From Nicotiana tabacum (lineage: Eukaryota > Streptophyta > Magnoliopsida > Solanales > Solanaceae): DNA of 64,000 bases. Below the pieces are notes generated by a model, which worked only from the letters and a program-made list of their open reading frames with translations, had not been told where the DNA came from and did not search any database. Below are positions 45,825-58,260 of the stretch, one piece after another (position 1 is the first letter of the stretch; each line of letters starts with the position of its first letter). The stretch covers positions 34,390,758 through 34,454,757 of the forward strand of contig NC_134080.1 in the NCBI RefSeq assembly GCF_000715075.1, given 5' to 3'. Position numbers and translations under genes: made by a program.

Positions 45825-48428
45825 GTCACGACCCATTTACATAATAGGTCATGATGGCACCCAACATCGTTGTCAGGCAAGCCAACGCGGAAGTATTAGT
45901 GAATTCTTATTTTACTTACCCAAAACAGTTACAACATTTTTTTTCTTAATTTGCAATTAAAAGCAGGTAATAATATGCGACATTCAATAATAATTATACA
46001 ATCCAAAAGAAACGTCTACTAATGTGTGTGCCAAGACCTGGTGTCACAAGTTGTGGGCAACTAGTAGAATATACAAAATAATACAACTATCCTACTGTCT
46101 GAAGCAGAATAGACAGTCAAAAGTAAGAAAGACTTCATCCAGCTGTTGATCGGTACAGGAAGGGAAAACAGATCACCGTGGAAGTCTCGGACTATGATCA
46201 GGGATGCGCACCGGTCTGATAACCAGATGAACCTGCCTCAGAGCCTGTACAATTAAGTACAGAAGCATAACATGAGTACATAAGCAATATGTACCCAGTA
46301 AGTATCCCGTCTAATCTCGAAGAAGTAGAGACGAGAGGTCGACTTGATACCTACTAGGGCCAAATAATATAATATGACGTTATGCTAGGCATGATGGTCA
46401 CAATATATAACATGTGAAATAAGTATTTCTAAGTCATGTCATTTTAATACCTCAGTTAATCCTTTACCATTTAAACCATGTAATAGTCAAGTCATCAATA
46501 ATAAATTCACATAAATATCATGCGCACGTTATGTCGAGGTCGACGGCCCGATCCAACATAAGAGATACTGTGCACTGCCAGAGGGTCGAATGACGCAAAA
46601 CATAGATGCATCTATTTCTATCGAGGCGATCGGCCCGATCCACAAATATCAATTATCAACAGAAGAATACAAGAAGGCGCATTTTTAATCAAATAAACTC
46701 ATACAAGTATTCAACACAACATATGTTCACTTATGTTCATTTCCAATTCTCTAGTATATCCTAACTGATCATATTAGCAAGAAGACATATAACATTTGCA
46801 ACTATAGCATGACACGGGTCCTAAACTACCCGGACAATTAACATGTTAGTAGCTACGCACGGACTCTTGTTACCTAGTGCGTACGTAGCCCCCACATTTA
46901 GTAGCAAATTATACAATTATTACTCCTATGGGGACAATTCCCTCTTACATGGTTAGAAAGGAGACTCACCTCGCTCCAAAGTGCACTTCCAATACCAAGA
47001 ACGAGCCCGAACCCTCAATTTGGAGCCGAACGATCCAAAACTAGTTAAATGGGGTAAGAACTAGTCAGTACAAGCTCATAAAGTCACATCCTAACTATTA
47101 AAGCAATTTCTCAACCTTAAACACAAGTTTCCTAAAATCCGACCCCGAGCCCACGTGCCCGGATTCCGAAATTTTTCGAAGAAAGTTGTTCTTTGTGACC
47201 TAAGGAACAATAATATATGATATCTACTTTGCTTCATAACTAATTTCGTGGAAAAATCTAAGTTTTATCAAAACCCTAGGTTTTACTCTAACCCTATAAT
47301 TTTACCTTAATACTAGTGTTTAATCTACCTAAGACACAAGTATTAAACTAGGAATAGGTAGGATAAACTTACCTCAAGATGCTAGGTGAAAGTCTTCTCT
47401 CAAAAGCTCCAAAATTGCCTAATGGAGGAGTGAAAAGTGGCAAAAATAACTTAGAACCCATATTAAATGAAGCTCACTGCTTCAGCAATTTTCGAATCTG
47501 CGGTCAAGCTTCTGCGAGGAAGAGACCGCATCCGCGAAATTGGCCAAGCGCGCTGGGACTGCTTCTGCAGTCTTGAAGTCGCTTCTGCGAAGCCGCTTCT
47601 GCAGCTTGGGAGCCGCTTCTACGATTTTGGTCCTGGCTTGCCTTGGCCGCGTCTGCGAGAAGACGACCGCTTCTGCAGTCTCGCACCTGCGGCTGACCAA
47701 CCGCAGGTGCGGTTATGACAGAAGCAGATGCTTCAGCTCTTCTCAACCTTTCCAACTTCACTCGAGCCTCGTTCGATTGACGCTCGGGGCTCCCGGGCCC
47801 TGCCCGAACATACCGACAAGTCTAAAATCATGAAACGGACCTACTCAAACCTTCGAAACACCTGAAACAATGCTAAATCTAAGAATCACCCCTTGAAACC
47901 AATTGAATCAAACTTATGAACTTCAAGTTCTTAATTCTCCTCTAACGAGCCGAAACGCACCTAAACTACTCGGATTGATACCAAATTTTTCAGGCAAGTC
48001 TTAAATGTTATATTGAACCTGTATTGGGCTCCAAAACCAACATACGATCCCAATACCCATGTGATCAATTAATTAGTTTCTTTAAATCCTTAGAATTTCA
48101 GTTTAACAATTTCTAATAAAAAATTATTACTCGGCCTAGGGACTTCAGAATTTAATTCCAAGCCTACGCCCAGGTCCTATATTTTCCTACGGACCCTCCA
48201 GGACCGTCAAAATACGAATCCGGATCTGTTTGCTAAAAATGTTGACCAAAGTCAAACTTAGCCTTTTAAGAAAATCTTAAGGAATCAAATGAGCATATTT
48301 CAACCCAAATCCTTCCAATCCCCAAACCCACCATCCCCGCGGGTCGTAAATTAGTTAAAGCAAGAGCGGGAAGCTTTATTTAGGGGGACGAGGTTCTAAA
48401 AAGCAAAACGACCAGTCGGGTCATTACA
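45825..48428 (-). repeat. LTR of another reverse-strand chromovirus-like element
   Basis: 2604 bp. Reverse-strand start TGTAATGACCCG at 48428, end GGGTCGTGACA at 45825. The flanking 5-mers do not match, so it is not a solo LTR. About 30 bp of internal sequence lie to its right (rc ...GAGGTGAAGAA), placing it as a 3' LTR whose element was cut off. The segment 47490-47720 carries repeated GCTTCTGCGG/CCGCTTCTGC words. Confidence 0.75.
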
Positions 48429-48455
48429 TTCTTCACCTCATAAACAAACGTTTGT

Positions 48456-49620
48456 GTCCGAGGTAGGCCTAGCGACAAGTTGATTTTGAGAACTTAGAAT
48501 GCTAAATGCCTCATTTTATTGATAAATAAATAAGACGAATCCAAATCGCCACTAAATAGACAGGAAATAAAAGTCACTAATGGCCATTGGCCTTATTACA
48601 TTTATAAAGCAAAAAGATAAACTCCTATCTACTTGGTCCCAGAAGGACCTTCCTCGGGTTGAATATTCTCGTTGATCAAATCCTCCAGTTCGCGTAGGTT
48701 CACCAGTAAAAATGTCTTTGCCAGGTGTTCTCCTTCATTTCCCTCAGTGTTCTGGTAGTCGGTGACTCTCTTCCTCACTTTTCCTTCCAATTATAGCAGA
48801 CTGTATTCCAGATATTCCAACTTTTTGCTAGCTTTGGTGGCCCTCTCTTTCCACTCATTGATTTGGTCATTTGACGAAAGACTCTTCCACCGGTCTTGCA
48901 AGAGTGGGAGAGTGCTAATCATACTAAAATTGGGGACCTAGTGCCTCATTTTTCTGCAATGTAAACAAGGTTAGGCCCTTACCCCCACCAGACTCGACTA
49001 TTTAATATCAATAATTAGCATAAAGTATTTAGTTCTCCAAATAAATGCACAGAACGTGACGACGTCCGTTTGGGTTTAGGGAAACCCAGTGGACTTTTGG
49101 ACAATGCTATTTTAAAGGATCATTATGCGGATGACAAAACTGATCCGGCTAGGTTTGACCATGATGCATGCACAATATAAATAGAGTAAGGTTTCTATGG
49201 AGTTTTAAACTGGTACCCTTGAGCGGACAACTCAAGGGAAAGGCACGGAACTGTCGACTGCACCACTGATCGACTAGTTTTATCGCAAATATGCCTTTCT
49301 GAATTTAGGGCGTAATGATATGGAAAGAGCGCAACCACTCATTAAAACCGTTGCTATGGTATTTATTCGGCACGAGTGGAGTATGATGTTGAGCATGATT
49401 ATGCAATAATTAAAAGCATGTTGGAATGTATTTGCACGTTAAGAAAGCGATAAATACAATAGTTTCATAATTTAAAGTAGTAATAAGGAGATAAATAAAG
49501 AAGACATGTCAGTTTCGTAGTTGAAGAAGAAATTAAATGCTTTGAAGAAAATAAACAAGTAATTTCACAAAGGGAGGGTATAAATTCACAAGAACAATCT
49601 GAAATGGTAAAAGCCTAAAA
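48456..49620 (-). pseudogene. 5' internal part of a truncated Ogre copy, with ORF1 remnant
   Basis: Bases 48456-49033 match 63424-64000 closely. The ORF1 remnant runs on the reverse strand from about 48950 to 48630, with stops where the other copy reads MRHE and ELEG, and ends in the same QPEEGPSGTK. To the right is a leader up to the primer site at 49621. To the left the sequence breaks at about 48455 against the chromovirus-like element. No gag or pol of this copy remains. Confidence 0.75.
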
Positions 49621-49639
49621 ATCCCCAGCAGAGTCGTCA
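49621..49639 (-). promoter_or_regulatory. Primer binding site, tRNA-Arg-like (Ogre)
   Basis: Reverse strand TGACGACTCTGCTGGGGAT directly after the LTR end. It resembles TGGCGACTC..CTGGGGAT, the complement of a plant tRNA-Arg 3' end. Confidence 0.75.
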
Positions 49640-50629
49640 TGCCGTCGCGCCCCCTTTTTCCCTCTTCACATCGGAAAATCGGGTTTATGACATTTTGGGT
49701 ATGGGACAACTCATTCCTTTTGGGAACTGGGTTTGCATTTTTCGAAGAGTCACCAACTAATGATTTAAGGTGCATTAAGACATCTATAAGGTTCATTTCT
49801 AAGTTTGTTTGATAACCAGAGATAGGTTAAGGGCTTGAAATTATCCTAAGGGGAAGGTGTTAGGCACCCCTCAAGATCCACTAGTGTGGTTCTCAGCCAG
49901 ACAGTTTTTGTGAATTTTGTACAATTAGCAAATAGACAAGTATAGGCTCAAATAGTAGGGAATTTAAGTTTAAACACACAAGAGTTTGAAAACAATTATT
50001 AAAAGGCAAAATTTGAAAAAAAAAGAGTTAAAACATACTTAAGAATGTAAAAGGGAGGGGGGGATCCTAGGTTTGTTTATAATATGGATCACATCAATGC
50101 GATACCCGGTATGACTCTCCTCAGAAGAGGTGATACACGTGGTATTAGCGCACCGGTCATCATATCCATATCTACCCTTCCCACCCCGTTAAGGTATTAG
50201 AGCGCGGATTAGTATCGACCTCTATTACATGCTATTACTCGTACCATTCCTATCAGTCCCGGAGGAATTTAGGACTACTATTCCTATAAGAGGGAGGATT
50301 TTAGGCTGACTCTTAGGTTTTAAAAGTAAAAGGCTAAGGCGACATACAAAACACGTAGGACTGCATTTTGAAGGGGACATATAAACAATTAAAGGGCTCA
50401 TATGTACCTCCGCAGGTAATGCATATAAATAGCATGACTTAAACACAATTAGGGTCTGAATTCTAAAACACTAAAGCAGGGTGTTTAAATTGTTGAAGCA
50501 GACCAAATTTATTACATAACTCAGATAAGAAGTCCAAATCAGGCCTGTCTACTAGTTGTAGCAGTTGCTAAATAAGGACAGATTCAGTTTTATCATTATT
50601 ATTACCTAAAGCTTGCCTAGGCGTAATGG

Positions 50630-51115
50630 TGAGGTCCTAGGAGCATGATATCTATTATTGATTAGGAGTGCAGTAAAACAGTAAACAATTTTAAACGAGC
50701 GATTTGGATCCTATAGACATGCTTTCTAAACCGTATTAATTAAAAGAGCAAGTTATTTAATCTAATTCAGAACAGATAGATGCGAGCCAAACTAATTTTT
50801 AACTAAACTGGTTTTTAGATCCTATAGGCATGATCTCTATCATAGATGATTCCTACAGACATGGTATCCGAGCATTAAAGCTGACCCTTGGTCCTATAGG
50901 CATGGTATCTAATTGAACAAAGTAAGCATGCAGAATTTTATTAAAACCAAAGCAAATCCTATAGGCATGATTTCTATTAAAAGCCCTTTAGATCCTATAG
51001 ACATGGTTCCTAATTGTGAAAGTAAGAATGCAGAATTTTATTTAAACCAAAGCAGATCCTATAGGCATGTTCTCTAACAAATCATATCGAAATACATCCT
51101 ATAGGCATGTTATCT
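50630..51115. repeat. CCTATAGGCATG repeat cluster in the Ogre LTR
   Basis: About ten irregularly spaced units with CCTATAGGCATG or CCTATAGACATG followed by RTNTCTA. Larger blocks of about 115 bp (AGTAAGCATGCAGAATTTTA with flanks) occur twice, at 50920 and 51020. Confidence 0.75.
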
Positions 51116-52199
51116 ACCCTTCTAATGGCTAAAGCATGCATAATCACCTCATCCCTTTTCACTAGCTAACCCCAATATTTGTTACAAATTATTATAGACC
51201 AAATGATTGAATTACATCAGAAAAAGTGCAAAAATAAGAAGGTACAACCATAAGAAGCCAGATTCTGACTTCCTCTCTGAGTTATGGAATAAACCACCTC
51301 AAATGCCAATGTTGTTCAAAGCCTTCCTCATATCTGAGTGTGTCAGAGTTCCCTAAGGACCTCATGGGATCTCGGGTAGTGCTCATACCCATATTTGCAT
51401 AATCAAATAGAATGAGTGCTGTGTGGAAGGGCTAGCCCTTATGTGTCCAAGTTCAGAGGGAGCTCAGGCGTACAAGGCAAGGCTCACACAAGAGGGGCAG
51501 AACCTAGGTTCTAGGAGTATAGTGAAAGTGCAAAGCATAGTTGAAAAAGAGTTTGTTTAGGCTGGACTAGCAAGTCCATTTTAAAAGTAATCAGTAGCAG
51601 AAGTGTTTGATATCAGTAGGGATAATGAACAAAACTCAAACACACAGAATTAGTAGTCACAAAAATGGGTCAAGCGGTTTTGGGAGTACATTGTATAAAG
51701 CATATGACTCCAGTAGGGGTCAGGTTTGGTCATGCGCAGCAATAGCTGATGCTGGCATGCCCACAAACCAGCCAGAGAACACAAACACATAGAGGGGATA
51801 TGGGTGGTTTGGGATTCATAAGTCAGCAAATACATAACAAGTGACTGACACAGTACATACATAAGGAAGCATTAATTTAAAAGGGAAGGAAACATATTAA
51901 AGCATGCTAGTAATATAACTTGACTGAAGAAACATAAGCAGGAGTAGATAAGAACGAAAGGAATTGGAACAATCAAAGGAACATGTTGTTGTTGGGGCCT
52001 TTAAAAATTAATTAGGACATACCAATAGAGAAGAAAAGTTCATAAAGGAAAAGTAAGCAAGATTCCACAGTCTAGCCTTGGCTTTCAGCCGGCTAGACAA
52101 AGCAGTAGCACAAGTGGTAGTAGAGAAAAGAGAGAGTTTTGAGTGTAAGTGTGTGTTATGAACTCAATTGTTCGTTTTTTTGAAAGTAGAGAGGGTGGG

Positions 52200-52208
52200 T
52201 ATTTATAG
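52200..52208 (-). promoter_or_regulatory. TATA box of the Ogre LTR
   Basis: Reverse strand CTATAAATA followed downstream by CCCACCCTCTCTACTTTC, in the middle of the LTR where U3 meets R in long Ogre LTRs. Confidence 0.5.
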
Positions 52209-54284
52209 TTTTGAAAACGAGTGAAAAATAAGGTAATAAGTAAAGTCTTAACACAAACATGGAAATAATCACAAATCAGATTCAATCAACGCAAGTGATT
52301 CCCCATAATTGAGGAATCACTGCTTAACGGATACTAACAGTGGTTAACTAAGGAAAGAAAATCAGTTTGAAACAGATTGATTATTGCCATATCAGGGGAC
52401 AGTAAAAGCATGAAGTAAATAATCAAGTCTAAGTATAAAATATGCTTAGTTTTGGGAAAGGATTCAGCAAGATCAGACATTACAATAAAGGAAAAGAATC
52501 AATTAATTTTAAACAAATGAGTAAAAAGTTAGGGTTTATAAGGGAACCCTTTGCAATCAGTCGTAAGATTGAGGGAGTCAGAATCAATCAAGAGAGGGTC
52601 ATGATTCTGCACCTCAACATATAAATAGCAAGGAATGAACAGGCATGCAGGGTCAAACATGTTGACAAAAAGAAGCAACACAAACATACAGTAGCAGTAG
52701 GGGTAAGTAGTAAGAAAATATTCGAAACACAGTAGTCAAGTAGGTCAAGTAGTCACATGGAATGAACAGTGAAGAAGAACATGGTAAGAGGTAAGAAAAA
52801 TCATAAACAAGTAAAGGTTTCACAGTAGTAATAAGTGAGAAAAACCCCTTTTAAGAAATTAGGGCTTCGACAGTAGTCAAGTTTTAGAGATGATAAAAAC
52901 TCAAATCAGATAAGTCAAACAAGGAAAAGTGAGTCAGAAACAAAGAACTTAATCGAATAAGTACATATTTAAACAAACAGTTTCAGAACTAGGATAACAC
53001 CAAAAGGACCTAGGGTTTTCAACATGTTGAATCAAGTAGAAGGAAAGCATAAACAAGTTGTTTGAACATAGTAAAATCATAAAACAACACCAAAAATCAG
53101 AGAAGAGATCTTTAAAAGAAGTTAAGAGAAACCTTAATCGTTGAAAAATGAAGAGTCACTTTGAAAGAAAATCGGAGAACCTTTGAGAAAAACACTTAAT
53201 AAGTTCATAATATGCACAGATCTAAGATACATCTGAAGAAAATTGAGAGATCCTAAAGGTTAGGGTTTCATAGATCCCAGAAAAAGTGAGAAAGACTTTA
53301 AAAGTTACCGATCTAGCCAGAAAAGTCAAGGATCTGACTTGTACAGCCATAGATGGCCGGAGAAAGGCTAGGAATGGCCGGAGAAAGGCCATGAATGGAA
53401 GTTGAGCAAGGACTGGACCAAATCTCTTTGAAATCTATCCATGATACATCTCAAACGGGCCACCGGGAGATGCAGGAGGCCATAGGAGACCATGGATTAG
53501 GTAGGGATTGGGGTGGATTAGGGTGGAAGTAGGTGGCGGCGGCTAGGGTTCATATGAGGCTGTAGAGAGAACTGAGAGAAGAAGGATTCAAGGGCGGTGT
53601 TTGGTGAAAAATGAATTAGGGTAAGGGGTCGTTTAGGTTTATTTTAGGAAGGGTGAATGATGGTCGTTGATCTAAATGATCAACGGTCTAAATTAAATGG
53701 GTAGGTGAGGAATCTGGGTTTGGGTTGGTTGAAATTGGATTGGGGTCGAGTTTAATTGGAATTGGGCCGGGGAAATTGGGTTTGATTTGGGGTTCAATTT
53801 AGGCTAAAAATTAAATACAAATGGGCTGTTATTTAAATTGCCAATTTTCCTCCTTTTAAATTATAAAAAATAGTAAATAAATTTCTGAAAATAAATTAAA
53901 AGCATTAAAATGGTTCACAACATGTAAATAACAATTTAAAAATATAGGGCTTAATTTTATGAATATAAAACACAATTAAATCTTAAAAAGGCTAATATTG
54001 CAATTATATGCAATTAGCTTTAAAAAATACTAAATAAAATTGTAAAAATTACCTCAGCTATGTTATGGCATAAAGATGAAAATTCAATTGATTAATTACC
54101 AAAAATAATAATTTTAGAAATAATTATTGGGATTTTATGGATAAAAAAACAAATAAATCAATTAAAATCTTTTTAAAACTATGGAAAAATAATAAAACAC
54201 TTGGATATGCTTATATGCATATGTATGCTATTTTGAAGTTATTTTGCATATTGAAAATATATAGGGAAAAATTGGGTATCAACA

Positions 54285-54300
54285 GCTACCCCTCTTTACC
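54285..54300 (-). promoter_or_regulatory. Polypurine tract of the Ogre copy
   Basis: Reverse strand GGTAAAGAGGGGTAGC directly before the LTR start TGTTGATACCC. Confidence 0.8.
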
Positions 54301-56175
54301 TGGGAAGGATGAAAGAGTTGTCGGGTAAAGATATGATGGCCAATTTTGACCGAACGAAATAGTTTAAAGAAGTTAGGCCGCACCCTGGCTTCTGAGCTAC
54401 CTACATATCCCTAGTTTTATAGGAATCAGGCCATATGTAGTTCAGGATTCACCTGCGGAGTGTGCCGATGGTGACTTATCAAGAACGGACGCAATATCTA
54501 GGGTAGGATGAGTGGATGGCTTGCGGGAATGGTTAGGTTTGATAAGGTTGCGGGAACTGGAGTGGGACCACTCCTGTCGGGATGGTCGTTGCTCACCGAT
54601 TTACCTGCAATTAGGAACAATACAAGCGTATACTGTGCATAAATTTAAACATGATGCAAATTCCTGTCGGACCATGAAATGTTGTCTCTGGACGGTTAGG
54701 ATAACGTCCTTAGACCATGATGTCCTGGGTCATGAAGCGTATGATAAAGGATTTACATGCCATGAAATGATGCCCTCGGGCTATGAGGATGGTGCCTCTG
54801 AACGATAACACTTTTGAATAATGATATGCAAAATATTGAAAGAGATCCTCAGGCCATAACATGGTGTTCTCAGGCTTTGAGGATGGTGCCTCCGAACGAT
54901 GACGTCTTTGGATGAATTGGCGATATTTCAGCCCATGAAGGATATAGTAGTATGATGCTCTGTCTTGACAAATTGAAGGGCAGAGCTTAGCCATAAGAAA
55001 AGCAAAATAAATAGAGCTTGGGATAGCGCTTAGTTTCGAAGAAAATTGAAGGCAGAGCTTAGCCCCGGAAGGCAGAATGATAGCCTTATGCAAAGATGTG
55101 GTTGGAGGTAGAGCTTAACCTCGGAAGGCAGAATGGTAGCCTTATGCAGGAGTGCAGATGGAGACAACGTTTAGTCTCGGAAGGAAGAATGGTAGCCTTA
55201 TGCAAGTTGGAAGGCAGAATAGTAGCCTTATGCAATGCAAATACAGATGGAGGTAGAGCTTAACCTCGGAAGGCAGAATGGTAGCCTTATGCAAGAAATG
55301 CAGATGGAGAAAGCGTTTAGTCCTGGAAGGCAGAATGGTAGCCTTATGCAATGCAAATGCAGATGGAGGTAGAGCTTAACCTCATAAGGCAGAGTGGTAG
55401 CCTTATGTAATGCAAATGCAGATGGAGGTAAAGCTAAACCTCGGAAGGAAGAATGGTAGCCTTATGCAAGAAATAAAATGACAATTGGTGGTAGAGCTTC
55501 CTTAGCTGATAGCAGATTGCGGTGTCGCGATTATTGTGATATACAGGATATCACCGGTGTATGCTGACAGCAAATGTTTGCAAGTGCAACGGTTTGGAGA
55601 GTCGTATCTTTGAGCAGTGTTCGTTCTGTAGGCGTACAGTATGTTTAATGACTTTGCGATCCTAGTGCCTGCATCCAAAGAAAAATCATGAGTTTTGTAA
55701 AAGGGGGAGGTTAGTTCTTATCCCCGCTAGCTTTTGCTTGGCTCGTTCGGCTTTGATTTGGTGATATTGTATGTATCATTGGGGTAGTGTTGCTAAACAA
55801 AGCAGTTTCAGTAATAAACATGCATGATTTCATAAAAACATAACATAAGTATATAATTAAAATAGCCTTTTAGATGGACTGATGACTGCGACGTAGCTCG
55901 GGACATTGCAACCTATCTTGGTACAGAATTTTGAGGCCCCCCCTTAAAATTTCTGCCCCAGTTTGATGGGTTGACGTTTTTGACTGTTGCTCGGCTGAAA
56001 TTACTTCGGAATTTTGAGGGTCCTCCTCAAAATTCTGCCCCAGTTTCCAATGGCGGAGGGAAATGAAATTTTTATTGAATTGTGACTGAACCCATAGGGT
56101 TGCCTACGTATCCCCTCTTAAATGGGAATCAGGTTAGGCATAGTTCAATTTACATCATATATGAAAGCATAGAGA
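54301..56175 (-). other. Ogre 3' untranslated region
   Basis: Non-coding, between integrase and the 3' LTR. It holds repeated CCTCTGAACGATRA-type words at 54680-54910 and the minisatellite below. Near 55930-56045 two direct repeats share AATTTTGAGG and CTGCCCCAGTTT. No gene was seen. Confidence 0.65.
54995..55490. repeat. Minisatellite in the Ogre 3' UTR
   Basis: About nine units of 45-75 bp built from two modules: GGAAGGCAGAATGGTAGCCT plus TATGCAA, and CAGATGGAGGTAGAGCTTAA plus CCTC. Module order varies. The second module sometimes reads AACGTTTAGTC. Confidence 0.88.
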
Positions 56176-57612
56176 TTACACATAGTAACGCTTGACTGCA
56201 TCTGAATTAATCGGCTTCGGCCAGACTTCTCCGTCCATTTCTGCAAGTATGAGGGCTCCTCCTGTCAGAACTCGGTGAACCATGTATGGACCCTGCCAGT
56301 TGGGAGCGAACTTCCTTTTAGCTTCATCTTGATGCGGAAAAATTTTCTTTAGCACCAGCTGCCCCGGTGTGAACTGTCTTGGCTTGACTCTCTTGTTGAA
56401 GGCTCTGGACATTCTATTCTAATAGAGTTGACCATGGCAGAGTGCATTCATTCTCTTTATGTCTATAAGGGCTAGTTGCTCATAACGACTTTTTACCCAC
56501 TCCGCATCGTCGAGCTCAGCTTCTTGTATGATCCTTAGGGAAGGAATTTCTACCTCAGCGGGAATGACACTCTGTACCATAAACCAGCATATAAGGGGTT
56601 GCCCCAGTTGATGCGCGGACTATGGTGCGATACCCCAATATAGCAAATGATAACTTTTCGTGCCACTGCTTATGCTTCTCTATCATTTTCCTCAATATCT
56701 TCTTGATATTCTTGCTGGCAGATTCTACAGCTCTATTCATTTGAGGCTTGTAGGTTGTGGAATTCTTGTGTCTGGTCTTGAAAGTTTCACACATAACTTT
56801 CATCAAGTCGCTGTTGAGGTTGGAGCCATTATCAGTAATGATTGACTTCGAGATTCCGAATCGACAAACAATGCGGTCGCGGACAAAGTCTACCACTACT
56901 TTCTTAGTTACTGCTCTGTAAGATATTACTTCGACCCATTTGGTGAAATAGTCAATGGTACTAGGGTAAACCTGTGTCCGTTGGAAGCTGCAGGCTCGAT
57001 TGGTCCACTAACATCCATTCCCCAAGCGGCGAACGGCCATGGTGAGCTTGTTGCATTAAGCTTATTTGGAGGTACCCTTATCATGTCTCCATGTATCTGA
57101 CAGCGGTGGCATTTCCGGATATACTAGATGCAGTCAGTTTCCATAGTCATCCAAAAGTAACCAACCCGGAGTATCTTCTTTGCTAAGACAAAACCGTTCA
57201 TATGTGGACCGCAGGTCCCAGCATGAATTTCCTCTAGTAGCCTAGATGTTTCCTTTGCATCGACACACCTTAATAACCCCAAATCAAGAGTCCTCCTATA
57301 CAGGATTCCTCTGCTTTGAAAGAAATTATTGCACAACCTCCGAAGTGTGCATTTCTGAGTAGGATTGGCAAGCTCTGGGTACTCTCCTTTCGCCAAATAT
57401 TCCGTGATATCATGAAACCAAGGCTTTCTGTCTGCTTCTTCTTCAACATGGGCACAGTAAGCTGGCTGATCATGGATCTTTACTGGAATGGGATCAATGA
57501 AATTCTTGTCCGGATATTGTATCATAGATGACAGGGTGGCCAATGCATCGGCGAACTCATTCTGGACTTTGGGAACATGTTGGAACTTTGTCTTCATGAA
57601 CCTCTTTCTCAA
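56176..57612 (-). pseudogene. Ogre integrase
   Basis: Reverse-strand order: linker (KFQHVPKVQNEFADALATLS), HHCC-type zinc module (HAGTCGPHMNGFVLAKKILR then VGYFWMTMETDC, 57124-57240), catalytic core with the second Asp in SIITDNGSNLNSD and the Glu in RAVESASKNIKKILRKMIEK (56555-56896), then ILGYRT..RASTGATPYMLVYG and a C-terminal part ending LILAEMDGEVWPKPINSDAV and RYYV. Frames change near 57110, 56900 and 56450, so no intact protein results. The first catalytic Asp region, about 56900-57100, is out of frame. Confidence 0.9.
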
Positions 57613-57669
57613 TTCCTGTACATGATGCAGATATGGGAGTATCTTAGAGTTCTTGGTTGCCCATTCTTC

Positions 57670-58260
57670 TCATACCTGATGTATAAGCAAGTCTGAATCG
57701 CTAATTACTAGTAGCTCTTGAACATTCATGTCAATGGCCATTTTGAGTCCTAAGATGCAGGCTTTATACTCGGCCATGTTGTTGGTGCACAGGAACCTGA
57801 GTTTGGCAGACACCGGATAATGTTGACCGGTTTCTGATACTAGGACTACTCCTATGCCAACTCCTTTGAAATCTGCTCCATCGAAAAACATTCTCCAACC
57901 GTCATAGGGTTCTGCAATGTCTTCTCCTATGAATGATACCTCTTCATCAGGAAAGTACGTTTTTAGGGGTTCGTATTCTCCATCCACGGGATTCTCAGCA
58001 AGGTGGCCTGCCAGTGCTTGTCCCTTGACCGCTTTCTGAGTTACATAGACAATGTCGAACTCACTCAACAGGATTTGCCACTTGGCTAGCTTGCCAGTGG
58101 GCATGGGCTTCTGAAAGATGTACTTTAAAGGATCCATCCTTGATATGAGATATGTAGTATAGGCACAGAAGTAATGTCTCAACTTCTGAGCTACCCAGGT
58201 CAAAGCACAACAGGCGCGTTCCAACAGAAAATACCGGGCCTCGTACGGGGTGAACTTCTT
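57670..58260 (-). pseudogene. Ogre dual RNase H
   Basis: After a frameshift near 58260 the frame reads ERACCALTWVAQKLRHYFCA, the tail of the first, retroviral-type RNase H, then a tether (KPMPTGKLAKWQILLSEFDI). A second RNase H of the archaeal-like type follows: WRMFFDGADFKGVGIGVVLV with its first catalytic Asp, NNMAEYKACILGLKMA with the Glu and VISDSDLLIHQV with the next Asp. Two RNase H domains in tandem are a mark of the Tat/Ogre lineage. There is a stop after HQV and then a frame change to the integrase linker. Confidence 0.9.

Larger units (their letters stand above)
49640..54284 (-). repeat. Ogre LTR, 4.6 kb, shared by two element copies
   Basis: Reverse-strand start TGTTGATACCCAATTTTT at 54284, end near GGCGCGACGGCA at 49640. 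A polypurine tract abuts its right side and a primer site its left, so it is the 3' LTR of the copy on the right and the 5' LTR of the truncated copy on the left. Very long LTRs are typical of Ogre. It has a TATA box on the reverse strand at 52200-52208. Internal tandem words are listed separately. No gene is seen in it. Confidence 0.85.

Noticed and set aside
47482..47833. Overlapping ORFs of 72-97 codons on both strands
   Set aside because: They lie within a GC-rich word cluster of an LTR, are open in several frames at once and have no recognisable domain.
45825..48428. Solo LTR
   Set aside because: The flanking 5-mers do not match, and about 30 bp of internal sequence remain on the right, so it is the end of a truncated element.
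54512..55093. ORFs of 98 and 127 codons in the Ogre 3' UTR
   Set aside because: Open frames through repeated non-coding words; no domain, and the region lies between integrase and the polypurine tract.
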